Notes: generated by a model from the letters alone, not told the origin. Shown: positions 35,839 through 47,187, numbered from the stretch's first letter. The stretch is DNA of 64,000 nucleotides from Mesorhizobium sp. M4B.F.Ca.ET.203.01.1.1 (GCF_004791025.1 NZ_SRUO01000011.1:1-64000), one strand, 5' to 3'. Numbers and translations are program-made.

Positions 35839-36858
35839 TCAGCTCTTCAGCTTGGCATTGCAGAGGCTGTAGAAGCCGCCGCCCTTCTGGATCCACCTGA
35901 GCCCATTCAGCGTGTTGGCGTCCTTGTTGGCGTAGTAGAGCTCGAGGCAGGTGTGCATGCGGCCCTTGCCCGGCGTCTCGCTGGCATACTTCTTGGAGAT
36001 CGCCGTCGGGAACTTCACGCCCTTGGGAGCGGCAACGGTGGGCTTCTCGGGCTCGCTGGTGTAGGTCGCCTCGGTCGGAGCCGGCACCGTGTCGTCGTCG
36101 TCCGCGGCAGCGCCGCACTCTGCCTTGCGGAAGTCGTTCCACTTCATGCCGTTCAGCTTGTTGGCGGTCTTGGCCGCCTGATACTTGGCGCTGCAATCGG
36201 CCATGCTGAGGCCCTTGCCGCCTTCAGCGGCGGCGGCTTTGGTGGTTGCCTTGGCGGGTTCCGCCGCGGCGGTGGCGCCGGGGCCGCATTCGGCCTTGCG
36301 GAAGTCGTTCCACTTCATGCCGTTCAGCGTGCCGGCGGCCTTGGCGGCCTGGTATTTGGCGCTGCATTCCTTGGCGGTCAGGCCCTTGGCGGGTTCTTCG
36401 GTCGCGGCCGCCGCCTTGGTCGTCTTGGCGGGCTTGGCGTCGGCAGCAGCGGCGGTGGCACCGGCGCCGCACTCGGTCTTGCGGAAGTCGTTCCACTTCA
36501 TGCCGTTCAACGTGCCGGCGGCCTTGGCGGCCTGGTATTTGGTGCTGCATTCCTTGGCGGTCAGGCCCTTGGCCGCGTTGTCGTCGGTGGCAGCGGCGGC
36601 CTTGGTGTCGGTCTTGGCCGCATCGCTCGCCTTCGCCGTCTTCTTGGCGGCTTTGGTCTCGGCGGTCGTTGCCGCCGCGTCGGTGCCGCATTCAGCCTTG
36701 CGGAACTGGTTCCATGTCTGGCCGTTAAGTGTTCCGGCGTCCTTGGCCGCGTTATACTTGGTGCTACACTCGGCCATGGTCAGCGCATTGGCCGGCGCCG
36801 CCAGGAACAGGGTTGCGACGGCTAATCCCGTCAAGGTTGCAAGTCGGTGGATGAGCAT
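35839..36858 (-). CDS. Secreted protein with four tandem cysteine-pair modules
   Basis: A 339-residue protein. A signal peptide (about 1-25) precedes four modules of the form (D/E)CSxKYxAAKxAGTLNG, (M/Q)(K/T)WN(D/Q)FRKxECG (near 28, 99, 154 and 209). Each module has two cysteines 25 residues apart and is joined to the next by Ala/Lys/Thr linkers. A C-terminal domain follows (RMHTCLELYYANKDANTLNG...GFYSLCNAKLK). It is a paralogue of 34780-35238. The near-identical DNA of modules 2 and 3 implies recent internal duplication. No described family recognised; disulfide-linked helical hairpins in the periplasm are inferred. Confidence 0.85.
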   Translation of the reverse strand: MLIHRLATLTGLAVATLFLAAPANALTMAECSTKYNAAKDAGTLNGQTWNQFRKAECGTDAAATTAETKAAKKTAKASDAAKTDTKAAAATDDNAAKGLTAKECSTKYQAAKAAGTLNGMKWNDFRKTECGAGATAAAADAKPAKTTKAAAATEEPAKGLTAKECSAKYQAAKAAGTLNGMKWNDFRKAECGPGATAAAEPAKATTKAAAAEGGKGLSMADCSAKYQAAKTANKLNGMKWNDFRKAECGAAADDDDTVPAPTEATYTSEPEKPTVAAPKGVKFPTAISKKYASETPGKGRMHTCLELYYANKDANTLNGLRWIQKGGGFYSLCNAKLKS

Positions 36859-37145
36859 GGCGTTTTCTCCGTTGCTGCCGCCCATAGGTTGTCCCTTTGC
36901 GAAACCAATAGCCCTCAACGCCCGCCCGCGCCAGATGCCAGCGGCGCGGACACCCTCACAAACTGTGTTGCTCCCGATAAGGTGATGGAATCCTTGCGCT
37001 CAGATGCCCTCGAGCAAGGTCTGGCGGGCGATTCCGGACCCCATGGAGCTGCAACGCCTGGTCGTTCCCGCAAGAAGGACCGCCATGATAGACTGTCGAA
37101 TCGCTTGCACGGCCCGCAACAATGATTTTCTAAGGAATGGTAATA

Positions 37146-37163
37146 TATAATCACGAAATGTGA
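37146..37163 (+). promoter_or_regulatory. Possible glmM promoter with small palindrome
   Basis: An AT-rich patch with TATAAT (37146-37151) is followed by TCACGAAATGTGA, an inverted repeat TCAC-N5-GTGA. No convincing -35 hexamer. The rest of 36859-37228 shows nothing else. Confidence 0.35.
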
Positions 37164-37228
37164 TGTTCGGGTGCGGCTCAATTGTGGCAATACGAGCGGC
37201 TGAAAAACCGACGGGGATCAGGGAACGC

Positions 37229-38581
<1,353 letters not shown>

Positions 38582-38612
38582 TCCGAGCGCGCACGGCCGC
38601 CGAATTCGCGAA

Positions 38613-38636
38613 GCCCGCCATCCGGCGGGCTTTTTT
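38613..38636 (+). terminator. Intrinsic terminator of glmM
   Basis: GCCCGCC, ATCC loop, GGCGGGC, then six T, 32 bp after the stop. Confidence 0.92.
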
Positions 38637-38705
38637 GCGCAATCGCCTCGGCAAGGCCGGGCCGGCCGGGCGAGCAGTTCGCTCTAAAATTGTATAGATT
38701 CGTAG

Positions 38706-38733
38706 TTAATCGGTACGGTTAAACGGCTTTTAA
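38706..38733 (+). promoter_or_regulatory. Triple TTAA array (CtrA-type) before the first beta-barrel gene
   Basis: TTAA at 38706, 38719 and 38730, spaced by 9 and 7 bases. The last pair is a perfect TTAA-N7-TTAA (TTAAACGGCTTTTAA). It lies 83 bp before the start codon. Confidence 0.5.
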
Positions 38734-38815
38734 CCTTTGCAATTCATTATCCACACCCGAGGTCAATCGCATTCGGGCGGATTCGTTGTTCCGAGGCTTC
38801 TTAGGGGTGACAAGC

Positions 38816-39667
38816 ATGTTCAATACAGCAAGAATGGCACTGTTTGCCGCGCTGTTCGCGGGGGTGGCCGGACCGGCGCTTGCCGCCGATCTCGCGGAAC
38901 CGCCAGTGGTCGAAGCGGCGCCGCCGCCGGTCACCTACGAGCAGCCCGTCGACGTCGGCGGCTGGTATATCCGCGGCGACATCGATTATCACTGGTCGCG
39001 TTTCGGCGGCGGCGACTATATCACCTATGGCGCGGCACCGCAGATCCCCGGCAGCTTCGACAGCGGCAAGCTGAAGGGCGCCTTCTCCGCCGGCGCCGGC
39101 GTCGGCTACCAGATCAACCAGCACTTCCGCACCGACCTGACGGGCGACTGGATGTTCGGCTCGAAGTTCCGCGGCTCGACCAGCGGCTTCTGTAACACGC
39201 CCGCTCCTGGCACGCCTTGCGTGTCGACCGACACCTCGTCCTATTCGGCGCTGCTGCTCCTGGCCAATGCCTATGTCGATATCGGCACCTGGCACGGCTT
39301 CACGCCCTATGTCGGCGCCGGTATCGGCGGTGCCTGGGTGAAGTGGGACACGCTGCACAACAGCGACGCCGACGGCGATTTCTTCCATCGCGGCGGCAAG
39401 GGCTGGCGCTTCGCCTATGCCCTTATGGCCGGCACGTCCTACTGCCTGACCGACCGCGTCAAGCTGGACGTCGGCTATCGCTACAGCCACATCAACGGCG
39501 GCAAGATGTTCGACTACGAGGCGACCAGCAACGTCGGCCCGGGCTACGACCGCGGCATCGACGTGCACGAAGTGCGCGGCGGCCTGCGCTACCAGTTCGG
39601 CAGGTCCGACTGCGCCCCGCCGCCGGAGCCTTATGTTCCGGAGCCGGAGCCGATCTACACCAAGTAA
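38816..39667 (+). CDS. Outer-membrane beta-barrel protein (Omp25/RopB-like family)
   Basis: A 283-residue protein. A signal peptide ends at ALAAD, then a Pro-rich mature N terminus and an eight-stranded-type barrel with alternating aromatic strands (GWYIRGDIDYHWSRF, GFTPYVGAGIGGAWVKW, VKLDVGYRYSHING) ending GLRYQFG. A proline-rich tail (PPPEPYVPEPEPIYTK) extends past the last strand, which is unusual because OMPs normally end in an aromatic residue. AGGGGTG precedes the ATG at 38816. Confidence 0.88.
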   Translation: MFNTARMALFAALFAGVAGPALAADLAEPPVVEAAPPPVTYEQPVDVGGWYIRGDIDYHWSRFGGGDYITYGAAPQIPGSFDSGKLKGAFSAGAGVGYQINQHFRTDLTGDWMFGSKFRGSTSGFCNTPAPGTPCVSTDTSSYSALLLLANAYVDIGTWHGFTPYVGAGIGGAWVKWDTLHNSDADGDFFHRGGKGWRFAYALMAGTSYCLTDRVKLDVGYRYSHINGGKMFDYEATSNVGPGYDRGIDVHEVRGGLRYQFGRSDCAPPPEPYVPEPEPIYTK

Positions 39668-39695
39668 GCGCCTGAATATTCGAGAAGTTCCTCAG

Positions 39696-39721
39696 CCGCC
39701 CGACCTTGCCGGGCGGTTTTT
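39696..39721 (+). terminator. Intrinsic terminator after the first beta-barrel gene
   Basis: A 7-bp stem CCGCCCG/CGGGCGG with a seven-base loop, then five T. Confidence 0.9.
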
Positions 39722-39783
39722 CGTTTGCAAGAAAAGTCAGGTCGAAAGCTCTTCGAAATCAATTCGCTAACGCTCTGTTATCC

Positions 39784-39811
39784 TTAACCGGCACTTAACC
39801 ACTATGGTTAA
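39784..39811 (+). promoter_or_regulatory. Triple TTAA array (CtrA-type) before the second beta-barrel gene
   Basis: TTAA at 39784, 39795 and 39808, spaced by 7 and 9 bases, the mirror of the array at 38706-38733. The first pair is a perfect TTAA-N7-TTAA (TTAACCGGCACTTAA). It lies 61 bp before the start codon. Confidence 0.5.
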
Positions 39812-39872
39812 CAATGCTCCTTGAAAAACGGTGCTGCGCTTGCGGCGCGCGCCAAGTTCGGGAGCCGGGGAC

Positions 39873-40742
39873 ATGGTATTCAAATCGCGTATTGCGCTGG
39901 CGCTGGCCGCCATCGTGCTGATGCCGGTGACGCAGGCGCTGCCGGCCGACTACGATCCGCCGATCTATGTCGACCAGGCGCCGGACTACGTGCCGGTCGA
40001 GGTCGGCTCGGGATGGTATCTGCGCGGCGATATCGGCTACGCGTTCAGCCATCCGTTCGAGCATCAGATCTCGGCGAGCGGAGCGACCAGCTTCACCAAC
40101 GACAGCAGCCTGTTCACGGGCAGCATCGGCATGGGCTACCACCTCAATGACTTCCTCAGGGTCGAACTCAATGGCGGCATCCTGCCGACCAACAAGTTCG
40201 GCGACCACGCAGTGGTGCCGGACGGCTGCGCCGGCCACACCAATACGGTGACGATCGGGCCCGGCGGCGTCATCATCATCGGCACGGCCCCGGATACGGA
40301 AGACTGCGTGGCCACGAACCGCGCCACCAACAAGGGCTACAGCGTGATGGCCAATGGCTATGTCGACCTCGGCACCTATGTCGGCATCACGCCCTATGTC
40401 GGCGGCGGCATCGGCGTCGCCTACAACAAGTATTTCAAGACCCAGGGCGAGCGCAATTGCGTCGAGATCGCGCCGGATTCGTCGGGCGGCGGCGGCTTCA
40501 CCTGCGATGATCCGGCGGGTTACCAGGGATCGGAGGATTCCGAAGCAAAATTCAACCTCGCCTATTCGATCGGCGCCGGGTTCTCCTATCAGGTGAGCAA
40601 GAACCTCTCGGTCGATCTCGGCTACGAGTACTTCTCGGTGCCGAGCGCCAAATACGTGGCCTTTGACAGCGGCGCCTTCAACATCCACAAGGGTATCGAC
40701 TACCAGACGGTCAAGCTCGGGCTGCGCTACGATCTCTGGTAG
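39873..40742 (+). CDS. Outer-membrane beta-barrel protein (second of a tandem pair)
   Basis: A 289-residue protein with a signal peptide ending near ALPAD, then strands such as GWYLRGDIGYAFSH, VGITPYVGGGIGVAYNKYF and LSVDLGYEYFSVPSAKY. It ends LGLRYDLW, so the last residue is aromatic as expected for BAM insertion. It is related to the preceding gene but has an enlarged loop with four cysteines (about 109-217). Role unknown; surface protein or porin-like. Confidence 0.87.
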   Translation: MVFKSRIALALAAIVLMPVTQALPADYDPPIYVDQAPDYVPVEVGSGWYLRGDIGYAFSHPFEHQISASGATSFTNDSSLFTGSIGMGYHLNDFLRVELNGGILPTNKFGDHAVVPDGCAGHTNTVTIGPGGVIIIGTAPDTEDCVATNRATNKGYSVMANGYVDLGTYVGITPYVGGGIGVAYNKYFKTQGERNCVEIAPDSSGGGGFTCDDPAGYQGSEDSEAKFNLAYSIGAGFSYQVSKNLSVDLGYEYFSVPSAKYVAFDSGAFNIHKGIDYQTVKLGLRYDLW

Positions 40743-40765
40743 GTCCGCCGGGGCAGGATTCTTGA

Positions 40766-40795
40766 CGGCGGGTCCGTGGCCCGCCGTTTGCTTTT
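40766..40795 (+). terminator. Intrinsic terminator after the second beta-barrel gene
   Basis: An 8-bp stem ACGGCGGG/CCCGCCGT with a seven-base loop, followed by TTGCTTTT. Confidence 0.8.
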
Positions 40796-40853
40796 GCGGG
40801 CCGCTGCTTGCCGACTCAGCGCGAGTATCCCGCCAGCGACAAAAACTTTCCTC

Positions 40854-40938
40854 TTGACGCCGGAAGCCTGAACGCATATCGCCGTCCGTGGGCCACCCCT
40901 CCCCAACGAGGGGCCACTATCTGGAAGGATAGACCACG
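40854..40938 (+). promoter_or_regulatory. serC promoter and structured 5' leader (serC-motif-like)
   Basis: -35 TTGACG (40854) and a weak -10 TATCGC (40877) give a start near 40889. The leader then forms hairpin 1, GTGG...CCCCTC/GAGGGGCCAC (about 40888-40917), and hairpin 2, CTATC/GATAG (40917-40932), whose loop and arm hold the ribosome site GGAAGG. This matches my recollection of the alphaproteobacterial serC RNA motif. A role in controlling translation is inferred. Confidence 0.55.
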
Positions 40939-42114
40939 ATGACGACGCTTACGAAGCCCGGACTCCGTCCGGCAAATCCCAATTTCTCCTCAGGTCCCTG
41001 CGCAAAACGTCCCGGCTGGTCGGTCGAGGCGCTGAAAGCTGCCACGCTCGGGCGCTCGCACCGCGCCAAGATCGGCAAGAGCAAGCTCGAACAGGCGATC
41101 GAGCTGACGCGCGACATCCTCAAGGTTCCGGCCGACTACCGCATCGGCATCGTGCCGGCGTCCGACACCGGCGCGGTCGAGATGGCGGTTTGGTCGCTGC
41201 TCGGCGAGCGCGGCGTCGACATGGTCGCCTGGGAAAGCTTCGGCTCGGGCTGGGTCACCGACGTGGTCAAGCAGCTGAAGCTCGCCGACGTGCGCAAGTT
41301 CGAGGCCGGCTATGGCGCGCTGCCGGACCTGGCCGGCATCGATTTCGACCGCGACGTGGTCTTCACCTGGAACGGCACGACGTCGGGTGTGCGGGTGCCG
41401 AACGGCGATTTCATTCCCGCCGATCGCAAGGGTCTGACCATCTGCGACGCGACCTCGGCGGCCTTCGCGCAAAGGCTCGATTTCGCCAAGCTCGACGTCG
41501 TCACCTTCTCCTGGCAGAAAGTGCTGGGCGGCGAGGGCGCGCACGGCATGCTGATCCTGTCGCCGCGCGCCGTCGAGCGGTTGGAGACCTACAAGCCTTC
41601 GTGGCCGCTGCCGAAGATCTTCCGCCTCACCTCGGGCGGCAAGCTGATCGAGGGCATCTTCAAGGGCGAGACCATCAACACGCCGTCGATGCTGTGCGTG
41701 GAAGATTATCTCGACGCGCTTCATTGGGCGAAATCAATCGGTGGCCTCGACGCCCTGGTCGCCCGCGCCGACGCCAATGCGGCGGTGCTCGACCGGTTCG
41801 TCGCCAAATCATCCTGGCTCGGCCATCTCGCCGTCGACCCGGCGACGCGCTCGAACACCTCGGCGTGTTTTTCCTTCACAGATCCAGATGTCGCGGCGCT
41901 CGACGCCGACGGGCAAGCGGCTTTCGCCAAGGGGCTGGTCTCGGCGCTCGACAAGGACGGCGTCGCCTATGACATCGGCGCCTATCGCGATGCACCGCCT
42001 GGCCTGCGCATCTGGTGCGGCGCAACCGTCGAGACCGCCGACCTCGAGGCGCTGCTGCCTTGGCTCGACTGGGCCTTTGCCGCGCAGAAGGCGTCGCTGA
42101 AGGCAGCGGCCTGA
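40939..42114 (+). CDS. serC: Phosphoserine transaminase
   Basis: A 391-residue PLP enzyme of serine synthesis (3-phosphohydroxypyruvate plus glutamate to phosphoserine). The PLP lysine is Lys194 in FSWQKVLGGEGAHG. The start MTTLTKPGLRPANPNFSSGPCAKRPGWS is typical of the alphaproteobacterial long form. serA follows 69 bp later, forming a two-gene serine operon behind the structured leader. Confidence 0.96.
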   Translation: MTTLTKPGLRPANPNFSSGPCAKRPGWSVEALKAATLGRSHRAKIGKSKLEQAIELTRDILKVPADYRIGIVPASDTGAVEMAVWSLLGERGVDMVAWESFGSGWVTDVVKQLKLADVRKFEAGYGALPDLAGIDFDRDVVFTWNGTTSGVRVPNGDFIPADRKGLTICDATSAAFAQRLDFAKLDVVTFSWQKVLGGEGAHGMLILSPRAVERLETYKPSWPLPKIFRLTSGGKLIEGIFKGETINTPSMLCVEDYLDALHWAKSIGGLDALVARADANAAVLDRFVAKSSWLGHLAVDPATRSNTSACFSFTDPDVAALDADGQAAFAKGLVSALDKDGVAYDIGAYRDAPPGLRIWCGATVETADLEALLPWLDWAFAAQKASLKAAA

Positions 42115-42183
42115 GTTTCTGGCGGGCGGCCCGCAAAGGCCGCCCATTCCCAACCGGATCAATCTCATTCGAAGGAGGCCGCT

Positions 42184-43785
42184 ATGGCGCCCCGCGTTCT
42201 CGTCTCAGACAAGCTTTCAACCACCGCAGTGCAGATCTTCAAGGATCGCGGCATCGAGGTCGACTATCTGCCCGATCTCGGCAAGGACAAGGAAAAGCTC
42301 GCCGAAGTCATCGGCCAGTATGATGGCCTCGCCATCCGGTCGGCCACCAAGGTCACCGAAAAGCTGATCAACGCCGCGACCAATCTCAAGGTCGTCGGCC
42401 GCGCCGGCATCGGCGTCGACAATGTCGACATCCCGGCGGCCAGCCGCAAGGGCATCATCGTGATGAACACGCCCTTCGGCAATTCGATCACCACCGCCGA
42501 GCACGCGGTCGCGATGATCTTCGCGCTCGCCCGCCAGATCCCGGAGGCCAATGCCTCGACGCATGCCGGCAAGTGGGAAAAGAACCGCTTCATGGGCATC
42601 GAGATCACCAGCAAGACGCTGGGCGTGATCGGCTGCGGCAATATCGGCTCGATCGTCGCCACGCGCGGCGTCGGGCTGAAGATGCATGTCATAGCCTTCG
42701 ACCCGTTCCTGTCGGACAGCCGCGCAGAGGAGCTCGGCGTTCAAAAGGTCGAGCTCGACGAGCTTTTCGCGCGCGCCGACTTCATCACCCTGCACACGCC
42801 GCTGACCGACAAGACACGCAACATCATCGACGCGGCGGCGATCGCCAAGATGAAGACCGGCGTGCGCATCATCAACTGCGCCCGCGGCGGCCTGATCGTC
42901 GAGGCCGACCTGGTTGCGGCGCTGAAGAGCGGCAAGGTGGCGGGCGCCGGCATCGACGTGTTCGAGGTCGAGCCGGCCGAGAACAACGAACTGTTCGGCA
43001 TGGAGAATGTCGTGGCGACGCCGCATCTCGGCGCCTCGACCACCGAGGCGCAGGAGAACGTCGCGCTGCAGGTGGCCGAGCAGATGTCCGACTACCTGAT
43101 CAAGGGCGCCGTCTCCAACGCCATCAACATGCCCTCGATCACCGCCGAGGAAGCGCCGCGGCTGAAGCCCTTCGTCAAGCTCGCCGAGGTGCTCGGCGCC
43201 TTTGTCGGCCAGGTCACCGAGGATCCGATCAAGGAGGTCGAGATCCTGTTCGACGGCTCGACCGCGACCATGAACACGCGCGCTTTGATCAGCGCGGCCC
43301 TTGCCGGCCTGATCCGGCCGCAGGTCTCCGACGTCAACATGGTGTCGGCGCCGATCATGGTGAAGGAACGCGGCATCATCGTCGCCGAGGTCAAGCGCGA
43401 CAAGTCGGGCGTCTTCGACGGCTACATCAAGCTGACCGTCACCACCGAGCACAGGACCCGGTCGATCGCCGGCACCTGCTTCTCGGACGGCAAACCGCGC
43501 TTCATCCAGATCAAGGGCATCAATCTCGACGCCGAGGTCGGCCGCGACATGCTCTACACGACCAATGCCGACGCGCCCGGCATCATCGGCCTGCTCGGCA
43601 CGGTCTGCGGTGAGAACGGCGTCAACATCGCCAACTTCCAGCTTGGCCGCAACCGGCCGGGTGGCGACGCCATCGCGCTGCTCTATCTCGACGCGCCGTT
43701 CCCGGAAACGGTCCTGGAGCAGGTGCGGGCGCACAAGTCGATCGACTCGGCGAAGCGCCTGCGGTTCGACGTCGGCGCCGACTGA
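42184..43785 (+). CDS. serA: D-3-phosphoglycerate dehydrogenase
   Basis: A 533-residue long-form enzyme. It has a nucleotide-binding domain (GCGNIGSIVATRG near 155-167), catalytic residues in NCARGGLIVE and the HLGAST loop, an intervening ASB domain (about 320-450) and a C-terminal ACT domain (about 458-533, NADAPGIIGLLGTVCGENGVNIAN) for serine feedback. GAAGGAGG precedes the ATG. It performs the first step of serine synthesis. Confidence 0.97.
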   Translation: MAPRVLVSDKLSTTAVQIFKDRGIEVDYLPDLGKDKEKLAEVIGQYDGLAIRSATKVTEKLINAATNLKVVGRAGIGVDNVDIPAASRKGIIVMNTPFGNSITTAEHAVAMIFALARQIPEANASTHAGKWEKNRFMGIEITSKTLGVIGCGNIGSIVATRGVGLKMHVIAFDPFLSDSRAEELGVQKVELDELFARADFITLHTPLTDKTRNIIDAAAIAKMKTGVRIINCARGGLIVEADLVAALKSGKVAGAGIDVFEVEPAENNELFGMENVVATPHLGASTTEAQENVALQVAEQMSDYLIKGAVSNAINMPSITAEEAPRLKPFVKLAEVLGAFVGQVTEDPIKEVEILFDGSTATMNTRALISAALAGLIRPQVSDVNMVSAPIMVKERGIIVAEVKRDKSGVFDGYIKLTVTTEHRTRSIAGTCFSDGKPRFIQIKGINLDAEVGRDMLYTTNADAPGIIGLLGTVCGENGVNIANFQLGRNRPGGDAIALLYLDAPFPETVLEQVRAHKSIDSAKRLRFDVGAD

Positions 43786-44050
43786 ACGAAGTCTCGCCGT
43801 TTGCATGACAGCGCCGCGCGTGCGATAGCCGCGCGGCGCTTGCATTTGTGCCGGCGTCGGCTTGGCGGGAGCGCCCGGGAGCAAAGCCGCGGCATCGCGC
43901 CCCGCTCGCCCGGGCAAATGGCGCGGCAGGCAAAATTCTTATGCCTTTGGCCGTTTTCGGCGGCAAAGAATGGTCGCGTTCGCCGGGTCTTGACGCTATA
44001 GAGGCCTGTCGTTTTCAAGCCGCAAGTCGGCATCTCAAGGGAAAAGCAAC

Positions 44051-45349
<1,299 letters not shown>

Positions 45350-45423
45350 TTTCTCAGCCTTTCCAGGCATAGCGGCTGATTTGCGGGGGCCGGCCCGGGA
45401 ACAAAATGCAGGTCCACTGAAGC

Positions 45424-47121
45424 ATGGCAGATTTCATCACCGTTCTGAAAAAGACGATCGACAGTCTCAGCGAGAACACGCCGGAGATGCGGTCGAAGGT
45501 CTATGACAAGGCGCGGGCGACAATCGCCAAGAAGCTTGCGGACCACGTCCCGCCTTTGGCGCCGTCGGTCGCCGATCAGCAGAAGCGCACTCTCGAGGAT
45601 GCCATTTCCAGCGTCGAACGGGGCTATGCCAAAAGCGCGCCGGCGGCCGATCCGCTGGCCGAGCTGGAGCACATCTTCTCCTCGATCGACCGCAACAAGA
45701 ACCAGCCGAGCCATGTCCGGCAGCCTGTCGTCGCCAAACCCGAACCGGCCAGGCCGGAGCCCGCCAAGCCCGAACCGTTCCGGCCGGCGCCGCCCGTCGC
45801 CAAGACGGAGCCAGGCTGGCAGAAGGCGCCGCCAGCGCCGCCGCCATTCGAGACCGATGTCCCCCTGGCTGGCATGGACAGCTCGGTGCCGAACGACCAG
45901 GATGAGGTCTTCGACAACGACCAGGAGCCGGCGCCGGCCGAAACTTTCCAGCGGCTGCGCCCCGCCGCGCGCAAGCGCAGCTATGGCGGGCTCATCGCCG
46001 CGGCCGCCGTGCTCGTGGTGATCGGCGGCGGTGGCTACGGCATCTGGCTGAACAAGGACGCGTTCGGCTCGATGCTCGGTCTTGGCGGAGATAAGACCGT
46101 CACCACCGAGCCGCTGGTGAAGCCGGCCAAGCCTGCCGCCGACGCCGCGGCGGCGCCGCCGGCGGCGGGCGCCGGCGAACCGGCCGAGGCGACCAAGTTC
46201 ACCCAGCGCCTGACGCCCGAGGGCAAGGAGACCGATCCCGGCCCGGCCGGCGGGCAAAGCGGCATTGGCGAAGGCGAATCCGTCGCTGCGCTGACGACAC
46301 CGCCGTCAGCCGCTCCGCCGCCAGTCAGCCAGCCGGCAGCGGCTACCGCCGCACCCGCGGTTCCCGCGCCCGGTGCAACGCCGCCGGCCGATGCTGCCGC
46401 ACCTGCCGCTCCCGCCGATGCTGCCGCACCCGCCGCGCCGGCTGATGCGGCCGCTGCGCCGCCAACACCGGCCGCCGGCGCACAGCCCGCGCCGGCAGCC
46501 GGCGCCGCACCGGCCGCTGGCGCTGCGCCAGCCGCACCGGCCGCCGCGCCGACTGAAACCGCGCTGCCGGTCGGCCAGAAGGCGATCTTCTATGAAGAGC
46601 GCACCAGCACCCAGCAGGGCTCGGCCGAGCCCGGCAACATCGTCTGGTCGCTGGTGCAGGAATCGCCTGGCGGCGACCTGCCGCCGGAACCGGCGATCCG
46701 CGCCGAAGCGACCATTCCGGGCAAGGACATCCAGCTGCGCATGACGATCAGGCGCAACACCGACCAGACGCTGCCGGCCAGCCACATCATCGAGATGATC
46801 TTCCTGACGCCGGAAGGGTTTGACGGCGGCGGCGTCGACAACATCCTGCGCATCGCCATGAAGAGCTCCGAACAGGATGCCGGCAGCCCGCTGATCGGCA
46901 TCCCGGCCAAGATCGCAGACGGCTTCTTCCTTGTTGCTCTCAACGACACCAAGGCTGACGAGGACGCCAATCTGACGCTGCTCAGGGGCCAGGACTGGAT
47001 CGACGTTCCGGTCGTCTACAAGACCGGACGCCGCGCCCTGCTCACCATGGAAAAGGGCATTCCCGGCGAGAAGGTGTTCGACGAGGCGCTGAAAGCCTGG
47101 CAGGCGAAAACGTCGGGATGA
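45424..47121 (+). CDS. Single-pass membrane protein with proline/alanine-rich linkers
   Basis: A 565-residue protein. A cytoplasmic N-terminal helical region (about 1-90) leads into a Pro/Glu/Lys-rich linker, one membrane helix (about 188-206, GGLIAAAAVLVVIGGGGYGI), a very Ala/Pro-rich periplasmic linker with PAAPADAA repeats (about 290-385), and a folded C-terminal domain (about 390-560) containing IIEMIFLTPEGFDGGGVDNI. Conserved in Rhizobiales as far as I recall, but without known function. It follows purA by 74 bp and may be co-transcribed. Confidence 0.75.
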   Translation: MADFITVLKKTIDSLSENTPEMRSKVYDKARATIAKKLADHVPPLAPSVADQQKRTLEDAISSVERGYAKSAPAADPLAELEHIFSSIDRNKNQPSHVRQPVVAKPEPARPEPAKPEPFRPAPPVAKTEPGWQKAPPAPPPFETDVPLAGMDSSVPNDQDEVFDNDQEPAPAETFQRLRPAARKRSYGGLIAAAAVLVVIGGGGYGIWLNKDAFGSMLGLGGDKTVTTEPLVKPAKPAADAAAAPPAAGAGEPAEATKFTQRLTPEGKETDPGPAGGQSGIGEGESVAALTTPPSAAPPPVSQPAAATAAPAVPAPGATPPADAAAPAAPADAAAPAAPADAAAAPPTPAAGAQPAPAAGAAPAAGAAPAAPAAAPTETALPVGQKAIFYEERTSTQQGSAEPGNIVWSLVQESPGGDLPPEPAIRAEATIPGKDIQLRMTIRRNTDQTLPASHIIEMIFLTPEGFDGGGVDNILRIAMKSSEQDAGSPLIGIPAKIADGFFLVALNDTKADEDANLTLLRGQDWIDVPVVYKTGRRALLTMEKGIPGEKVFDEALKAWQAKTSG

Positions 47122-47139
47122 GGAAGGGCTGTCGTCGGC

Positions 47140-47187
47140 TCAGAAGCCTTGGAACAGCCTGGCGGCGAAGACGTCGTAGCGTGACAT
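47140..47187 (-). pseudogene. Truncated ccdB toxin remnant
   Basis: The ATG (47187) overlaps the ccdA stop by one base, the coupling normal for ccdAB. It reads MSRYDVFAARLFQGF, then stop. The first residues resemble the M-x-R-Y/F-D-V-Y/F start of CcdB-type toxins, but the remaining roughly 85 codons are missing. The next gene's end (47121) lies only 18 bp further. Confidence 0.6.

Noticed and set aside
36702..36726. A second GGAAC-N16-CGTT (EcfG-like) match on the plus strand
   Set aside because: It lies inside the coding region of the minus-strand cysteine-pair protein and about 500 bp from glmM, so it is most likely chance.
36100..36750. Regular 160-230-bp DNA repeats considered as a minisatellite or mobile repeat
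   Set aside because: They are in frame and encode the cysteine-pair protein modules, so they are explained by protein repeat duplication.
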